NCBI GenBank assembly: GCA_004194705.1
Contig: SADC01001279.1
Location: 248,001 to 312,000 of the forward strand
Origin: Ditylenchus dipsaci
Lineage: Eukaryota > Nematoda > Chromadorea > Rhabditida > Anguinidae
Direction of reading: 5' to 3'
DNA: 64,000 bases
Each line of letters begins with the position of its first letter. Position 1 is the stretch's first letter. The translations under genes and the position numbers were made by a program. This document shows, in pieces, positions 1-13,200 of this stretch. Under the pieces are notes generated by a model, which made no database searches, was not told where the DNA came from, and worked only from the letters and a program-made list of their open reading frames with translations.

Positions 1-119
1 GAAAACAAGGAAGACTAAGAAAAAATAGTGTTTTTGACATTGTATATCATAAAATGTATGCTCGGAAATAATCGATTAAAAGTATCACATATTGAAATAA
101 GACTTTTATTGCCTTATCA

Positions 120-552
120 CAATTGTAAATGTAAGTGTGAATGTGAATGTAAGTGTGAATGATTTTGGCATTGTGAACACCCCTCCCATTTACACTTACA
201 TTAACACTTACATTTTATTTACACTTACTTTTACCCCTTCACAATACGGATGTAAATGTAAATGAAAATTATATGCGAGTATTTTCAGAGAATACTAAAA
301 TGTCCTTATTGGTAACGAAGAGTTTAATGCTAGTTATAAAAACTCAAAAAATTAGTATGTGGGTAAAAAAACTGACTTTTGGAAACAAGAGTTAGGATAA
401 GTCAAAAATTTTTATTTACATTTACATTCGTATGGTGAAGGCGTAAGTGTAAATGTAAGTGTAAGTGTAAATGTTTTTGGTATTGTGAAGACCCCTTACA
501 TTTGCACTTATATTTACATTAATACTTACATTTACACTAACAATTGTGATAG
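120..552. repeat. Hexamer-type simple repeat, two copies of an inverted unit
   Basis: Units of TGTAAA/TGTAAG and TGTGAA run rightward and are then answered by their complement (TTACAC, TTTACA), so each block (about 120-260 and 414-552) is itself an imperfect inverted repeat. The two blocks share the joining words TTTTGG(C/T)ATTGTGAA and ACCCCT. The unit is not the TTAGGC telomere repeat. Confidence 0.75.
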
Positions 553-597
553 AGCCATTAGAAACATTCATGGCCGTCTCGTGAACTGTCAAAAACA

Positions 598-670
598 GCA
601 ACCGGACGAAACGACTATATCCGGATTTGTCGCGCGACAAATCCGGGTATAGTTGTTTTTGTCCGGTTGC
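598..670. repeat. 73-bp hairpin centred on CGCGCG
   Basis: The arms begin GCAACCGGAC and end GTCCGGTTGC and meet at TTGTCGCGCGACAA, with a few mismatches. It lies just left of the perfect palindrome at 694-741; the two may be parts of one foldback insertion. Confidence 0.75.
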
Positions 671-693
671 GGTCAAAAACATAGTACACCCCT

Positions 694-741
694 GGGTTGG
701 GTGATGGTAAGTCACCGCGGTGACTTACCATCACCCAACCC
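694..741. repeat. Perfect 48-bp palindrome
   Basis: Reading outward from CCGCGG (715-720), all 24 base pairs match, from GGGTTGGG on the left to CCCAACCC on the right. The next pair (693/742) does not match, so the symmetry is exact and sharply bounded. Confidence 0.9.
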
Positions 742-1552
742 TAGTGCATTCTGTGTATGTGTTTATTTAGGTTTTGTCGGCAACCTACCGATGTTGAACT
801 CTTCCTGCTCTTTCTTCTCAAGCTCTTCCTGAGTCATCTCACTGCGAGGCTTGCTGAAACAATAATTCTTTAAACGGAATCGTTTTGACTTTTTAATAAG
901 TAATAACAGATTTGATGTGTCGAAAAGTAGGTTTGGCATTTTATGTCCGTGCAGAAAATGAGACCGAGACTCTAAAATGCCGCGATAATTTTCGTGATTT
1001 ACTCTGAGTCAGCGCAAATAGGATCGGGTTTTTTCCAATTGCGAAATCGCCAAAACGAGAATGTCGTAAAAAATTTTCCCCTTCCAAACCTATTTAAAAG
1101 CTCGTATGAAGCAAAAATTTCAAAAGAAAATAAAATACTTACGCAGAAGTCATTTCGAAGATGTAGTAGTTCAATAAAATTTGCAATCGAGCGAGTTATG
1201 AAATTTAAAAAATGCGAATTGAAAGCACACTGCGCGCAAATCAAATCTACAGTGTATTCATATAAGATAAAGCAGTTCCAGTCAAGACAAAAATTGTTCA
1301 TTGTGGTCTGACTTATCGCAATGCTGGATATACTGTAAAAATATCGTAAATATTCCGAAATAAAATTTGCTGCAACACCTGAATATGCAATACCTTGAAG
1401 AATTCTGAAGTTTTACATCTTCAGTAAAAGGATTTCTTTGAGCTTGCGTTACCATCTTATTTTTTAGCTGTGTATTTTTTATTGATTTGTTTTACTTTGT
1501 ATGTGTTTTAAAATTTATAAAAAAACAGCCCATTTAAAATAAATATAGATTA

Positions 1553-1807
1553 CAGTCCACTCTCGATCCTTCACCCTATTTTGACATTATTTTGAAATTA
1601 AGGTGACGCATTATCGAGAGGCGCGGGTCTTAATGGCAAAAGTTTAAACTTTCTTAAAAACGACCGGTAAAATCGGAATCCTTGCGATATTTGCGGCTAG
1701 ACTGACCAAAGACAACTGGCTAGAAGTTTCAAAAATTAGGTTGAAAAAGTGTCGGTCCCTAGGCGGGAACGAACTTTTTGGGGTGACGGTTTATCGAGAG
1801 TGGACTG
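1553..1807. mobile_element. pogo/Tigger-like MITE
   Basis: The ends are CAGTCCACTCTCGAT and its complement, flanked on both sides by TA as a target duplication. The interior carries no coding frame. It belongs to the group of elements in this window that share a CAGTY..CTCGRT.. terminus. It is followed at once by the right end of a related element (CATATAACGAAGTTTGACTG, ending near 1880). Confidence 0.75.
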
Positions 1808-3871
1808 TATAACGTACCCTTCGTTATAACGTACCTCTAAAGTCGATTTTTGGTGGGTGTCATATAACGAAGTTTGACTGTATAATTAATAATTGTCAAA
1901 CAAGCCTTTTTAAACAATGATGTTACCTTATCCAACAGTCATTCACGATTTTATTCAAAAGCAACAATCTATAAAATTTTATTTTCATCTTGAAACAGTA
2001 TATCGTCTAATAAAACACAATGTCTAATTTAAAACGCTAGTTGTTCTGAAATTTATACGTCCAGTCAAAAAGTAAAAAAATAGTTTGATGCACACTGAAA
2101 ACACACTATATATTGAGGTTGAAAAATAAACCGAGAGCTGAAAAAAAAGGAATAAAAAAGAGAAGATACCTAAGGTCAGAGCGAAGGATCCTTCCCCACA
2201 GAACTTGATTCGAAGATATATGGTACATGTCGGTGTATTGATTGCAATCTTAACCTGGGTCGATCCACTATTTCAGGCTGAGCTAGATTCATTAGGGATG
2301 TTTGGGGTGGAGTAATCAGGTCAAGGTTGAAATATGAGTGGAGTTTCGAAAATCTTCCTGTCAATCGTTAATTTTTATGCTTTTTTTGTCTTTAAAGCAT
2401 ATTTAAAATCGTTTGGGAAAACTTGAAAAAAAAATCAAAAAAAATCGGTTTTGAAACCACGTACGACCTTAGGAGTCAAAATGACCATTTTTGAAGGTCA
2501 ATTTCGGAAATTTTTTGAAATGTGATATACACGGTGGTAACTATTTGTTTTGCTTATAACTTTTTAATTTTTTTTTGGATAGATATTTTTCAATCGACAG
2601 AAGAGACTCCAGGCAATTAGAAAACACCAAATCCTCATTACAAAGGAATAATTTAGCATTTTAACAAAATCAACAAGGACGGGGAGACGTCCTCCTGAAC
2701 GGAGAGACTTCTTTGTCTGATGCTAGATCAAAAACCAAAAGTGCCGAAATTAGCCTGGTGACCTAGAAGAATTGAAGCAAAGAATCATCCGAGCTTTTAA
2801 ACAACTACTGGCTGATATGATTCAAAAAGCAATAAGAAATGTGGGCGAAGACTTAAACAATGCACGGAAGTGAGGAAAGAGTGAAAGAAGGAATAAATTT
2901 ACTGAATGTTTTGGGAATTTTGTTAAAATTTCAAAGATTTTTTTTATGATAAGTGTTTGGTGTTTTCAGATTGCTAGAGTCTCTTCGATCGATTTGAAAA
3001 AAAGACCTCTACAAGACATGATAAATTAAAATAGTTGTGAGCAAGTTAGCAAATTTGCAACTTTTGAATTCGACACGCCCTACCCTTTTCCTTGTCTTGA
3101 ACCGTGTTCTTATCATAGATATTACAATACGACAAATGTGGTCTTTAATTCGCGACTTGATATTTCCATCACGAAATTTACGGTGCGACACGAACAGATG
3201 TAACATTTCACAACTTAAAGGAGCATGCCCGTGTGTTTCAAAAAGTTAAGGCGGGACAAGCATTTTTTTGAACCATTCCATTTTTCACTCGTTTCGCGTT
3301 CGATCTGATATTAACGACCTTATGCCACTTTTAAAAACTAGGCAGAAAAGTTAAAAAATCTAGACGAGAACAAATGGGAAAACTTGCCGAGAAAGAAAAT
3401 ACATGGTAGTCCCCGTCTTTTCTCCGCGTAACGCACGGGCATGCCCCTTTAACATTTGTATATCCTAATCTACAGACTATGCATTTGCAAAACTCATATT
3501 CACAGGTTGAAATTTCAGGATGCGACATTTGCAGATGTGATGTTTGCAGACTGAAATTCGCAGACATGACATTTGCAGATCGATATTTGTTTGGATTAAC
3601 GGACCATTATAGTTATTTTACGGAGATAGTGACATAAAAGTGGAAACCAATGTCAAAAGGTAGACGTAAATGTCCCGATTCACTGTAAAAGAACAAATGT
3701 TGGTCTGCAAATTTAGCGTCTGCGAATTAATATTGTAACACTTCCAAAATTGTGACACTCCGAAAAAGGCATCTAACTAAAAATTTAAAGAAGACTTTAC
3801 CCTTTTCTGATCTTTTTGAATTCGCGCCGTTTTGAATGTGATTAAAAAATGTTTTATGAAATGCAAAAATG

Positions 3872-4026
3872 GGCTACCAGACAATTTCCAATATTTTCGG
3901 AAAATGTCGCCCGACATTTTCCAATATTTTTTCGGTAAATTCGGGCGAAATGACCGAATCGACCGAAAAAATATTGGAAAATGTCGTGCGACATTTTCCA
4001 AAAATATTGGAAATTGTCTGGTAGCC
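3872..4026. repeat. 155-bp foldback with internal palindromes
   Basis: The outer arms start GGCTACCAGACAATTTCC and end in the complement. Each arm itself contains a hairpin of the form GGAAAATGTCG(C/T)(C/G)CGACATTTTCC, so the structure is a hairpin of hairpins. A degraded relative lies near 42790-42860. Confidence 0.8.
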
Positions 4027-4132
4027 AAAAAATGATATTTTTAACAAAGAGCGTGAATTTAAAAAACCGGAAAAAGAAGCTAAATGCCTAATCACCGAAT
4101 TTTTAAAGGCAGAAATTTAAAAATTAAATTAC

Positions 4133-4138
4133 TTTATT
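4133..4138 (-). terminator. Possible poly(A) signal of the pocket-protein gene
   Basis: This is a minus-strand AATAAA about 160 nt downstream of the stop codon of the pocket-protein gene. The placement suits a 3' end, but in AT-rich DNA a single hexamer is weak evidence. Confidence 0.35.
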
Positions 4139-4294
4139 CTTAAATGTCCGAAACGGGTCAAACATGCCTGTACCAAACTTTTATATGCCGAATAACTAGA
4201 AGAAAAATAAAACTGTAAATACACAACTATCAAAAGAGTAGTAGTAAGTTGGCTTTTAATTCACATTGTTCTTGCAATTTCATTCAAATTTTCG

Positions 4295-7200
4295 TCAGTA
4301 GATGTGACTAGCACGAGGAGAGGCAATATGGGAGGAGCGAACCATTTGGTTGATGGACTTCAGGTCCTGAAAATCATAATTTTCTGATTAACTGTATTAT
4401 GCAGTAGTTAAATAATAACAACCTTTGATGGTGATCTGTTAAAATTGTAGCGAGTGGGACGCCCAATCATGGCTGGAAACGAGGAGATTGGAAGCACGTT
4501 GATCTGATCATTGACCAGGCGACGGGGCGACAACGAATTGCAGTAGACTTTAGGCATAGGCAACAGCATTGCATTGTTCTAGAAAATTTTTATTGTTTTT
4601 GTAAAGTAAAATATATTTTGGTTGAAAGTTAGGATCAAGTGTGCACACTTAGGCTTAAAATTTACATACTTTTTGAGTTTGCGAGCAAACTCCTTGGTTA
4701 TAAATTTTTCAATGGGAATAAATAATTGAAGTTTTGAGTCGGGCACACACGTCTTTTCAAGAAAAAAAGGTTCACTTTGGCTTTTCGAAAAAATTGGAGT
4801 CCAGACTTTCTACCGATCTGTACTCAAATCTTTCGAGTAAAAGTTGAAAATCTGATATTTATGACCGATTTCACGTCAAATAAGCTAGAAACAATAATTT
4901 TGCAAACATTGAAAAATCGAAGGTGCCCATGAGTGGGTTGAACTCGTGACCTTATCCGGACACTGACTCGAAAACCGAAATTTTCGTGTTGACTTCAAAC
5001 CCGGAATTTGTCTCGAAGGCCACTTACTAAAAAAAACTGACAAGCTTAAAGGGCCATTGCCGTCTCCGACACCGGTTGTCCCCCGCCACTTCAAAAAAAA
5101 TTCCTCATCATTGAACTTCTGTACGGAATTTTTAACTTGGTTTCTAACAGAACTATACCTAAAATTAAAGTCTAGGCCTTGTTTTGTTAGAAACCAAGCT
5201 GAAAAATCCGTACAGAAGTTGAATGATTAGGCGATAAAATTTGAATTGGCGGGGGACAATTCAAAAAAGGTGGCAATGGCCCTTTAACTATTATTACTAC
5301 TTACTTCCTTGGACTCAGAGTTGGTTGGATTGAACTGCTTGACAAAGTCCTCCACCTTCGCAACAAAAACTCTATTGTAGTATTTTATCAAGTCGGCATA
5401 GTCTAGATTGTGAGGTTCAGGAGTGGGTGGGGCAGAAGCCATGTCTGGAGCTGGTAGGGCTGAGCTCGACCTCAATTTGTTGCCTCCAACACCAACCGAG
5501 CTGACTGAGTCACGAGAAGCGCCATCGTCTGATAGATGCACTGTGGCTGGCGACCTATATAAATTTAACCAATAATTATAAATTCGACAACATAGGCTGG
5601 CTTACACAGATGGATCAATGAGAACTCGGCGATACACTCGACTAACAGCTTGTGGCTGATGCCTGGAAATAAATAAATTACTAGTCAACTTGTTTTAAAA
5701 AAGTGGCCGCTAACCTGTAATGATACATAATATCGTGAAAAGAGGTCTCCAAGCCACACACCTTCGAAACAATGTACAAGCAACACATCAAATTTTGATC
5801 CAAGTGACGTCCTACCATCAACAAAGTTTCTTTACGGAGCAAATGCTCAAACTATAAAATAAGCCATTAAAATTTTGCCGGCTATCAAAAGTCTCAAAAA
5901 AAAACGTACCAAAGTCCACACCTTCTGACGACCAGTTTCCTCCATTCGAATCCGATCACAAAGGTCTGTTAGACGCACAGCAACTAAGTAGTAGACCTGA
6001 AAGCAGAGTTTGCGGTAATCGCTTGGAAAATTAGGTTTTGACAATTTCTGATTGTCAAAAATCTTGGGCTTTGTTTAATCTTCCCAATAGACTAGTTTAA
6101 GCTAGGCGTTATGCCAACGTGAGCATATTTTTTCCAACAGTAGGAAAGCTTCAAGTCCGCTTTAGCCTGCTGATTTTTTAAATTGTGCCGACTGCCCGGT
6201 ATCAAATCCTATTTTAAAATTTTTCTGTAGATCCCGTCTAGACTGGCGAAGGTCTAGTCGCAGGCAAACGGACCGTCACTATGGCTTATGACTGGAAACA
6301 GATACAGAAGTTAACTAAAATAATCCGCTTCAGAGAGTCATTAAATCAAGAGACTTCGATCGTAAACTGGTTTTGGGCTGGAAAAAAAACTATTTCTTAT
6401 TTTTTTATCTAAATTGCACGCTCTATTTTTTTTATTGTCTTCCGATATTTGTATTCGTAAGAAGTTATAGAAACCCCAATATGTGCTCCAAATACCTTTC
6501 TGAAAAGACGGTAATGGAGGAAGGCAGTGCCTGCACTCCTTGAGTGAACTCCTGTTGTTGTTGGGTGTCCACATTGTAGTCATCTGTGGCTGGTCTTTTG
6601 CTTCTAGGTGGAATGCCGGCATTGTCCAACAACTCTTCTCTTTGGTCTTCCTCCATTGTATCATATTCATCATCATAATCCAGACGATCTAGATTTGCAT
6701 AACTTTAGGGAGTAAAATCAAACCAATGTATTTTAAAGGGCCATTGCCGTCTCCGACAATGTTTGTCCCCCACCAATTCAAATTTTTTTCTTTATCGTTG
6801 GATTTACGTATGGACTTTTCAACTTGGTTTCTAACAAAACTATACCTAAAATCAAATACTAGGCCTTGTTTTGTTAGAAACCAAGCTGCAAAATCCATAC
6901 AGAAGTTCAATGATTAGGCAAAAAAAATTGAATTGGCGGGGGACAATTCAAAACAGGTGACAATGGCCCTTTAAACAAAAATTTACGGCGTTTTACAGCT
7001 CCTTGTCCCGTTCATACGGTTTCATGGGCGAAGTTGAGTAGCGAGAAGCGAGTGAATATGGCTGAGCTGCACCATAACTATCATAGGAAGATAGAGAAAG
7101 AGCACGACTAGATGGTACTCCTTCGCTAGCATGTTTTGCCAAAGCGCCCACAGTGGAGAGTCCATAGACCAGGCTAGTTCTTCAAGCACCCTTTCTTCCA

Positions 7201-10200
7201 CCTAAACTTTTTTTAATATTAATAACAGTGACTAATTAAAAAATTACCTTGTTGAGATGTTTGACCATTTCACGAGAGAGATCCGGCTCCGCACGTACAA
7301 TCAGCTCAATGATTTTGTAGAAGTTGACTGGAGCTACCTGAAAAAGCCAAATAGTTAAGGGTTGGAAAATATTCCTGCACAGGCGACCCCCTCCATATTC
7401 GTCACCTCTCTGTGGTGATTACCGTATTTCTTCTAATAGAAGACCCCCCTCTATTATAAGACCCCCTTTAATAGAACGCCCCCCCCCCTAGAGGATGATT
7501 TTTTTTGTTTTAGAACGATTTTTTTTGTTTTCACCTCCTGGTTGTTCTTATGATTTTGGATGTTGTTCTGGTTGTTCTTTTCACCTCCTGGTTTGATCAA
7601 TGGTTTGGGAATAAATATTCGATTGACTGATTTTTTTGTTGTTTTTGATAAAAAAAGGACAATACTTTTTTTTGGCGCAAAAACACTTTTTTTTGGCGCA
7701 AATCCACTTTTTTGGCGCAAATTTTAGATTGAAAATTTTTAACTTTTTTTAAAAGTTTCAACATTATCATGTAGCCCTGCTTTTCTAATTTCTGATGAGA
7801 TACCATTAATTGCATTATCTTTAAAAAATGTGAACAAAAAGGTAAAAGTATGAACCAAATTGCTACTCTAATTTGGTTCATACTTTTACCTTTTTGTCTT
7901 ACATTTTTCAAAGATGATGCAATAAATGATACCTCATCAGAAACTAGAAAAGCAGGGCTACATGATGATGTGAAAACTTTTGAAAAAAGTTGAAATTTTC
8001 AATCTAATTACGCAAAACAAAAATTTGCGCCAAAAAAGTGGATTTGAGCCAAAAAAAAGCGTTTTTTGCGCCAAAAAAAAAGGATTGTCCAAAAAAACCC
8101 GGCGCCTTTGGCGCGACATTGTTGAAATATTGAACACCCCCCTCTATTATAACACCCTCCTCTAATATAACACCCCCTAGAGGGAGGTTGAAAATATAAC
8201 ACCCGGGTCTTCTATTAGAGGAAATACGGTATCTGGATTCGGTACCCCGCGGAGGTCACTATGGAGGGAGTCCTTTGTATTATAAGTAAAATAATAATGT
8301 AGAGAAATTTCAAAGCTGACTAACCTGAGCCACTTCTGCACTCCAGGGGAACTCCCTCTCACTAGCATAAGTAAACACAACCAACTCAAGGGCACAAATC
8401 CACAAAGAGCCAATGAAGTCTACTTTGTAAAGGATTGTCTATAAAAAAATCTTGGCTGATGGTAACAATTCTACACAAAAATTAGACTTACACTTAAATC
8501 TTCAGTTGATTCAACTCCACCATTGGCACCTCGCTCACGATCGTATGATATAACTAAAAATAGTATTTTAGGGACAGATATTTTGAAATATAACAGAAAT
8601 AACCAAAATATACCCTGATAGAGGAGACGGTAGAATAATGCTTCCACGTTCTCTTTTCGTTGTTTGATTGTGGTTGAGAAGTTGGAGTCATAGCCACCAC
8701 CCTTGGCCGTCTTCTCCTGCTCCACTCTCAAGAAAAGACGTTCTTCTAGTAGGGCAACTGAAAAAACTGGTTATTTAGTTTGTTTGAATGATACGCTAGT
8801 TAATTCATTCCCTATTCCCATATATTCCCATAATAGTATTTCTGAACCTGGATTAATATCCATAAAGTATTTTCACTATTTTTCAGCACAAACCATACAA
8901 AATAGAGACAAAAAGACGTCCCCCAATGGGATTCTGCAATCATAAGACTGGACTTTTAGACCTAAGTTTTGACTGAGAATGATATTTTGTGGACCCGGAT
9001 AATGTACGATATTTCAGTAAAAATAAATTGGACAGACCCCATGGGAGCCGGGATCAGGAGTAGTACCCTTTAATCAGGGTCTTCGGATCTTTTAGAGTCA
9101 AACTTGTATCCAATGGGATGAAAACTTTTCCGAAATACCGTCCGGTTTCTGTTTTCAGTATAAACATTTTATTTTTTGCAATTTTCGGAAAGGCTTCCTA
9201 ATCTAGCGAAAAATGTCTAACATCAATTTATCAGCTTACCTCTTTCCGCTATGAAAGTTTTAGGGTTGTCACGGCATTGGGCTAGAAGTCGGTCGAAGTT
9301 TTCATTATTCTTAAAGTCTTCAACTAGCAATTCTGCCATTTTCTGAGATCTATGTGCGCTGACAGTGATGGGTGTAGTGGGACAAAACTGTTCAGGTGTG
9401 ATCACATACGACTTGGATGATGGCTGCGACTGTACATTCCGCTGGCTGTTCAACTTCTCCAGACAGTTCTGAGTGCTCATGCGAAGCAACAGCTCTGCAT
9501 CAATGGCCCAGCTGGCGTCGTTGGGATTACTTCTGCGTAGCATGGTGATCGTAGTGGCTGTAAATAAAGTCTTTTTTTACTAAGGTTGCTTAATTGCCTT
9601 GTCAAAATGTCAGATTTTAGTCAATATCAAGAAATAGCCGATAATTGCTATTTTCAGCAACTCCATTTTTTACCTTACGTATAGTAAATTTACAGTTCTG
9701 AAAATGTCGCCTGGACGTTTGTGGGTTTTGTGACATTTTTTGAATTGTCGCCTTTTTTAATTTAGTGTTTTTTTACAGTCTGGAGACACTTTTGAGCCCG
9801 TCCTAAGGCTTTGTTAAAAATTTAAAAAAAAAAGTTATGGCCATTTCCAAGTGAGAAATGTTGAATTTACAGTCCGCCATTGTGTACGAGGCCTTAGGAC
9901 AGGCTCAAAGTGTGTCTTCAGACTGTAAAAAAACACTAGTGAGGACTGTTAAAAAAATCCTCACTCATTGTGAACAAGGTATAACATGCGCTGGCCTAAC
10001 CTGCGCCTAAGTTAAAAAAATCACTAACATGCACCAAACAGCCAAAAAATACATAAATAAAAAACGCTCGAATTCAAAAGTATCACGAAACCCGTTAAAC
10101 GCTCCTATGCTTTTGAAAATCAAAAGAGCAAACAAACTGACCATCAAGAGCCTCATTGAAAACGGTGTCCATGTTGGTAGTCGCAGCACTTAAGAATATC

Positions 10201-13200
10201 CTCTCGTCCACTTCAGATTTCTTTAGCATTTTCTCCTCGTAAAGTGAGTCGAACGCTTTTCTAAAAATAACTTTTCAGTGTTTTTATTTAGCTAAAAAAT
10301 TTAGTTATAGACTTGTTGGTGTTAATATCAGTTAGCAGTCCACCCATCTTGGTGCTCCCCACAATAACACTATCTTCGGTCAATTTGCGCAGTTTGGGAG
10401 CCAACCAATGAACTTGGAAATGCTTCGCATCCAGAACGACTCCTTCAAACATTTCGCATAAGCTTTCCAACGCTGTTTCGTCTTTGGTGGTCAGTGTATT
10501 TGCTGGAAAAAGAATTAAGTTTGTGACTAGAGTTGTCGGCGCGGTTTTCCCTTTTTTGGCTGAAAAATATAGTATTCGGTCATCAAAAACTTTACAGACA
10601 ACCTTTTTTGACCTAGGTACTCAGGGTGTCCACCTTTTAAGGTTGATCGATAAGTTCTGACAAAATATTTGTTAATTAATTGGATATGAGTCGTACTAAC
10701 AATGTTATACACCAATAGAAAGCTTTTTACCCTTCTTTCTTGGTCATGCAAAAAGAATTTTTTTATATAAAAAGTAGAATTTCGGCTCCGCAATATGCTC
10801 CATCCAAATTTGACTGAAAAAAATTCCCGCATTAACCTTCACTACGAATTAGGTGGCTACATTTTGAGAACAATATTTTTTTCGTAAAGCCATATATGAC
10901 GCTATTTACAGAACTGCTTATATATGGTTTTTATATAAAAATCAAATCATTAAAAAATGACCAAGATCAAAAAAAATTAATTTTGGTCGTTTTTCGTTTT
11001 TTTCCCGAAAGCCATATCTCAACATTCTGACATTAGAAAACCGGTCTGTAAAAAAAGTCTTGTAGCCATAGTGGGACCAAAACTTAATGTCGAATGTCGA
11101 AACTTATAGATCAACCTGATACATTTTTTGAGACGCTTTTAAGAAGCAGCATCGTTTTTTAGTTTTAAATAAGATGCCTTTCAACGGGTTTATTGCAAAA
11201 AGCATCCTTTGTGATACTTTTAAATGTAAATGCATCTATTTTGCTGTCAAAAGCATTTCTTTGTTTTTTCTGAAATTAACAATCTTGTGGGTTCTTTGAC
11301 GTGATGATAATAATTTTTTGAAACTGTTTAGGGAATCCAGCAAAATACTTAAAATTATATTTGATAGGATTTCATATGAGAATTTGAAAAAAAGCATCAG
11401 ACATTATTTAAAAGATCTGAGGCAAAAAAAACTTTAGATTTTTAATGGGAGAAAATTAATCATAGCAACTTGTCTGGTTTATAGATCTCTAGTTCGAGTC
11501 AGCCCAGATTTATGTTATTGTAAACTGTGAATATCATTTTAAAAAAATACCGAAGTCAGCGTTAATCAAAGAATTTAGTTTCAAATCTTTCAGAGCCACA
11601 AAGACAAGCTCCACAACACACAGTAAAAGGTGAAAAGAGTTCATGAGGTCATCCACTGAGCCCGCAAACTGCTCTAAATTAGAAATAATAATTCTTAAAA
11701 ACATGAATTTTTGGGGGAAAAAGCCCTACTTTTCAGCGCTATAAACATCAGCCAACTGAATTCAAACACATGCGCTGTGTTGATAGCACCTTGAATTTGA
11801 TTGGCTCTGGACTTCGCAGATGTTTTGTCTGAATGGTTGACAAACACACGACGGAATATTGGCAGGAATTTCTTGTAGACAACTGTGGATACAGCAAGAT
11901 TAGCCTGCACTCGGTTGATATGCTCCAGAAGTCTGCCTTTTGCGAGAATCATTTCCGCCCATTTGTTTAGTTTTTCGAAAAATTCCAGAACGCTGAAATT
12001 TACTTTGATCAATATTTTATCAACTTTATCAAAGTAAATCTCAGCCTTGTGTGTAACCCCAAATTTTGTATATTATTTTTGATATTATTTTTCTGGCCCG
12101 AACGGCATGGACCCTCTATGCCTGGATCGCGGCCTGGTCGACTCTCAAGAACCTGACAACCTTCCTTGATTTTAAATTGTTGTTCAAATTTACACCAAGA
12201 TTTACTTATATATCTAAATATTATATCAATTAGTCAGTCTAGCCTGAAAATATAGCAAGCATTCTAATTTCGCAGGTGATTTTTATTTGCAAACCAAAAA
12301 AATAAAACCAATCCTCTGTATAAATTGACCCATTATTTCAAAAAAGAGACGCCAGTGTATCGAAATGCGGTGCTCTTAGAATGATTAAAAATCGCAGAAT
12401 TGTTCGAAAATGATCAATAATACCAGAATCGTTGAAAATTAAGGTAAAAAAGTTTCGGCGCTACTGGCTTATACCCCCCCCCCAAAACAGCTACTTTCTT
12501 ATACCCCCCCCCAATCCTCGGACCTACTGGCTTATACCCCCCCCCCCAAAAATCAAGATTTTTGGGAGTGGTCAAAACATATTTTTAAGCAATAATTTCG
12601 CCATAAAAGGTCCAGAAAAGCAATTAAAATAGGGTTCAAGGGCTGTATTGGGAGGGGAAGGGACAAAACAGGGGCCACTTCTATAGTGCCTATAAGTACC
12701 AAAGAGTATTAATTCTCTTAGCGTTGAAGTCACTTTCAAACCCAGCCACTTGTGGTGCACGTAAAAGTATAACTACTCGAAATGATCGGACCGATCAGCC
12801 GGGTGGATCCCGATGGTTGTCGTGTAAATTTTGGACGGCTGAGCCTCTGGCTCGTAGCCCAGGCCTGAAGAGGGGGTAAACCCTTTTCGGTCGCAAAATC
12901 AAAGATGTTGAACATAGTTTTGAATATTGGGGCCTACCGCATAAATAACTCTGGTATGCATGTTTTTTCATGCATCCAGAGTCACTTTCGAGTGATTTGT
13001 GTCTAAGGTATGTGGGTGTGCGCATCTCAACTCCAAGCCCCAAGCCCCCTGCGCCCCGAAGGGGCGCAGGGGGCTTGAGAGTTAGAGATGCGCGCACGCA
13101 CTTACCTTAGACATGATTCCGAGAAGTACACTTGATCATAAAATGCACATAGAGTCTATTTTTGCCACGGCTCGAGTTGAAAAACATGGTAAAGCAGCTA

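Larger units (their letters stand above)
1..4294. other. Gene-free left flank
   Basis: I find no exon with conserved content in these 4.3 kb. The open frames here are short and carry no recognisable motif. The stretch holds hexamer-type simple repeats (120-552), two strong palindromes (598-670 and 694-741), a 255-bp pogo-like MITE (1553-1807) followed by the right end of a second one (to about 1884), and a 155-bp foldback (3872-4026). The last few hundred bases should include the 3' UTR of the leftward pocket-protein gene; an AATAAA on the minus strand lies at 4133-4138, about 160 nt past its stop codon. Confidence 0.7.

Noticed and set aside
120..552. Telomere-type repeat
   Set aside because: The hexamer units are TGTAAA/TGTAAG, not a known animal telomere repeat, and they are arranged in inverted halves.
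994..1311. Opposed open frames of about 100 codons in the left flank
   Set aside because: No conserved motif, the same interval is open on both strands, and no compatible exons lie nearby.
4905..4960. A B-box-like GAGTTCAACCC on the minus strand
   Set aside because: There is no A box and no foldable stem; it is an isolated match.
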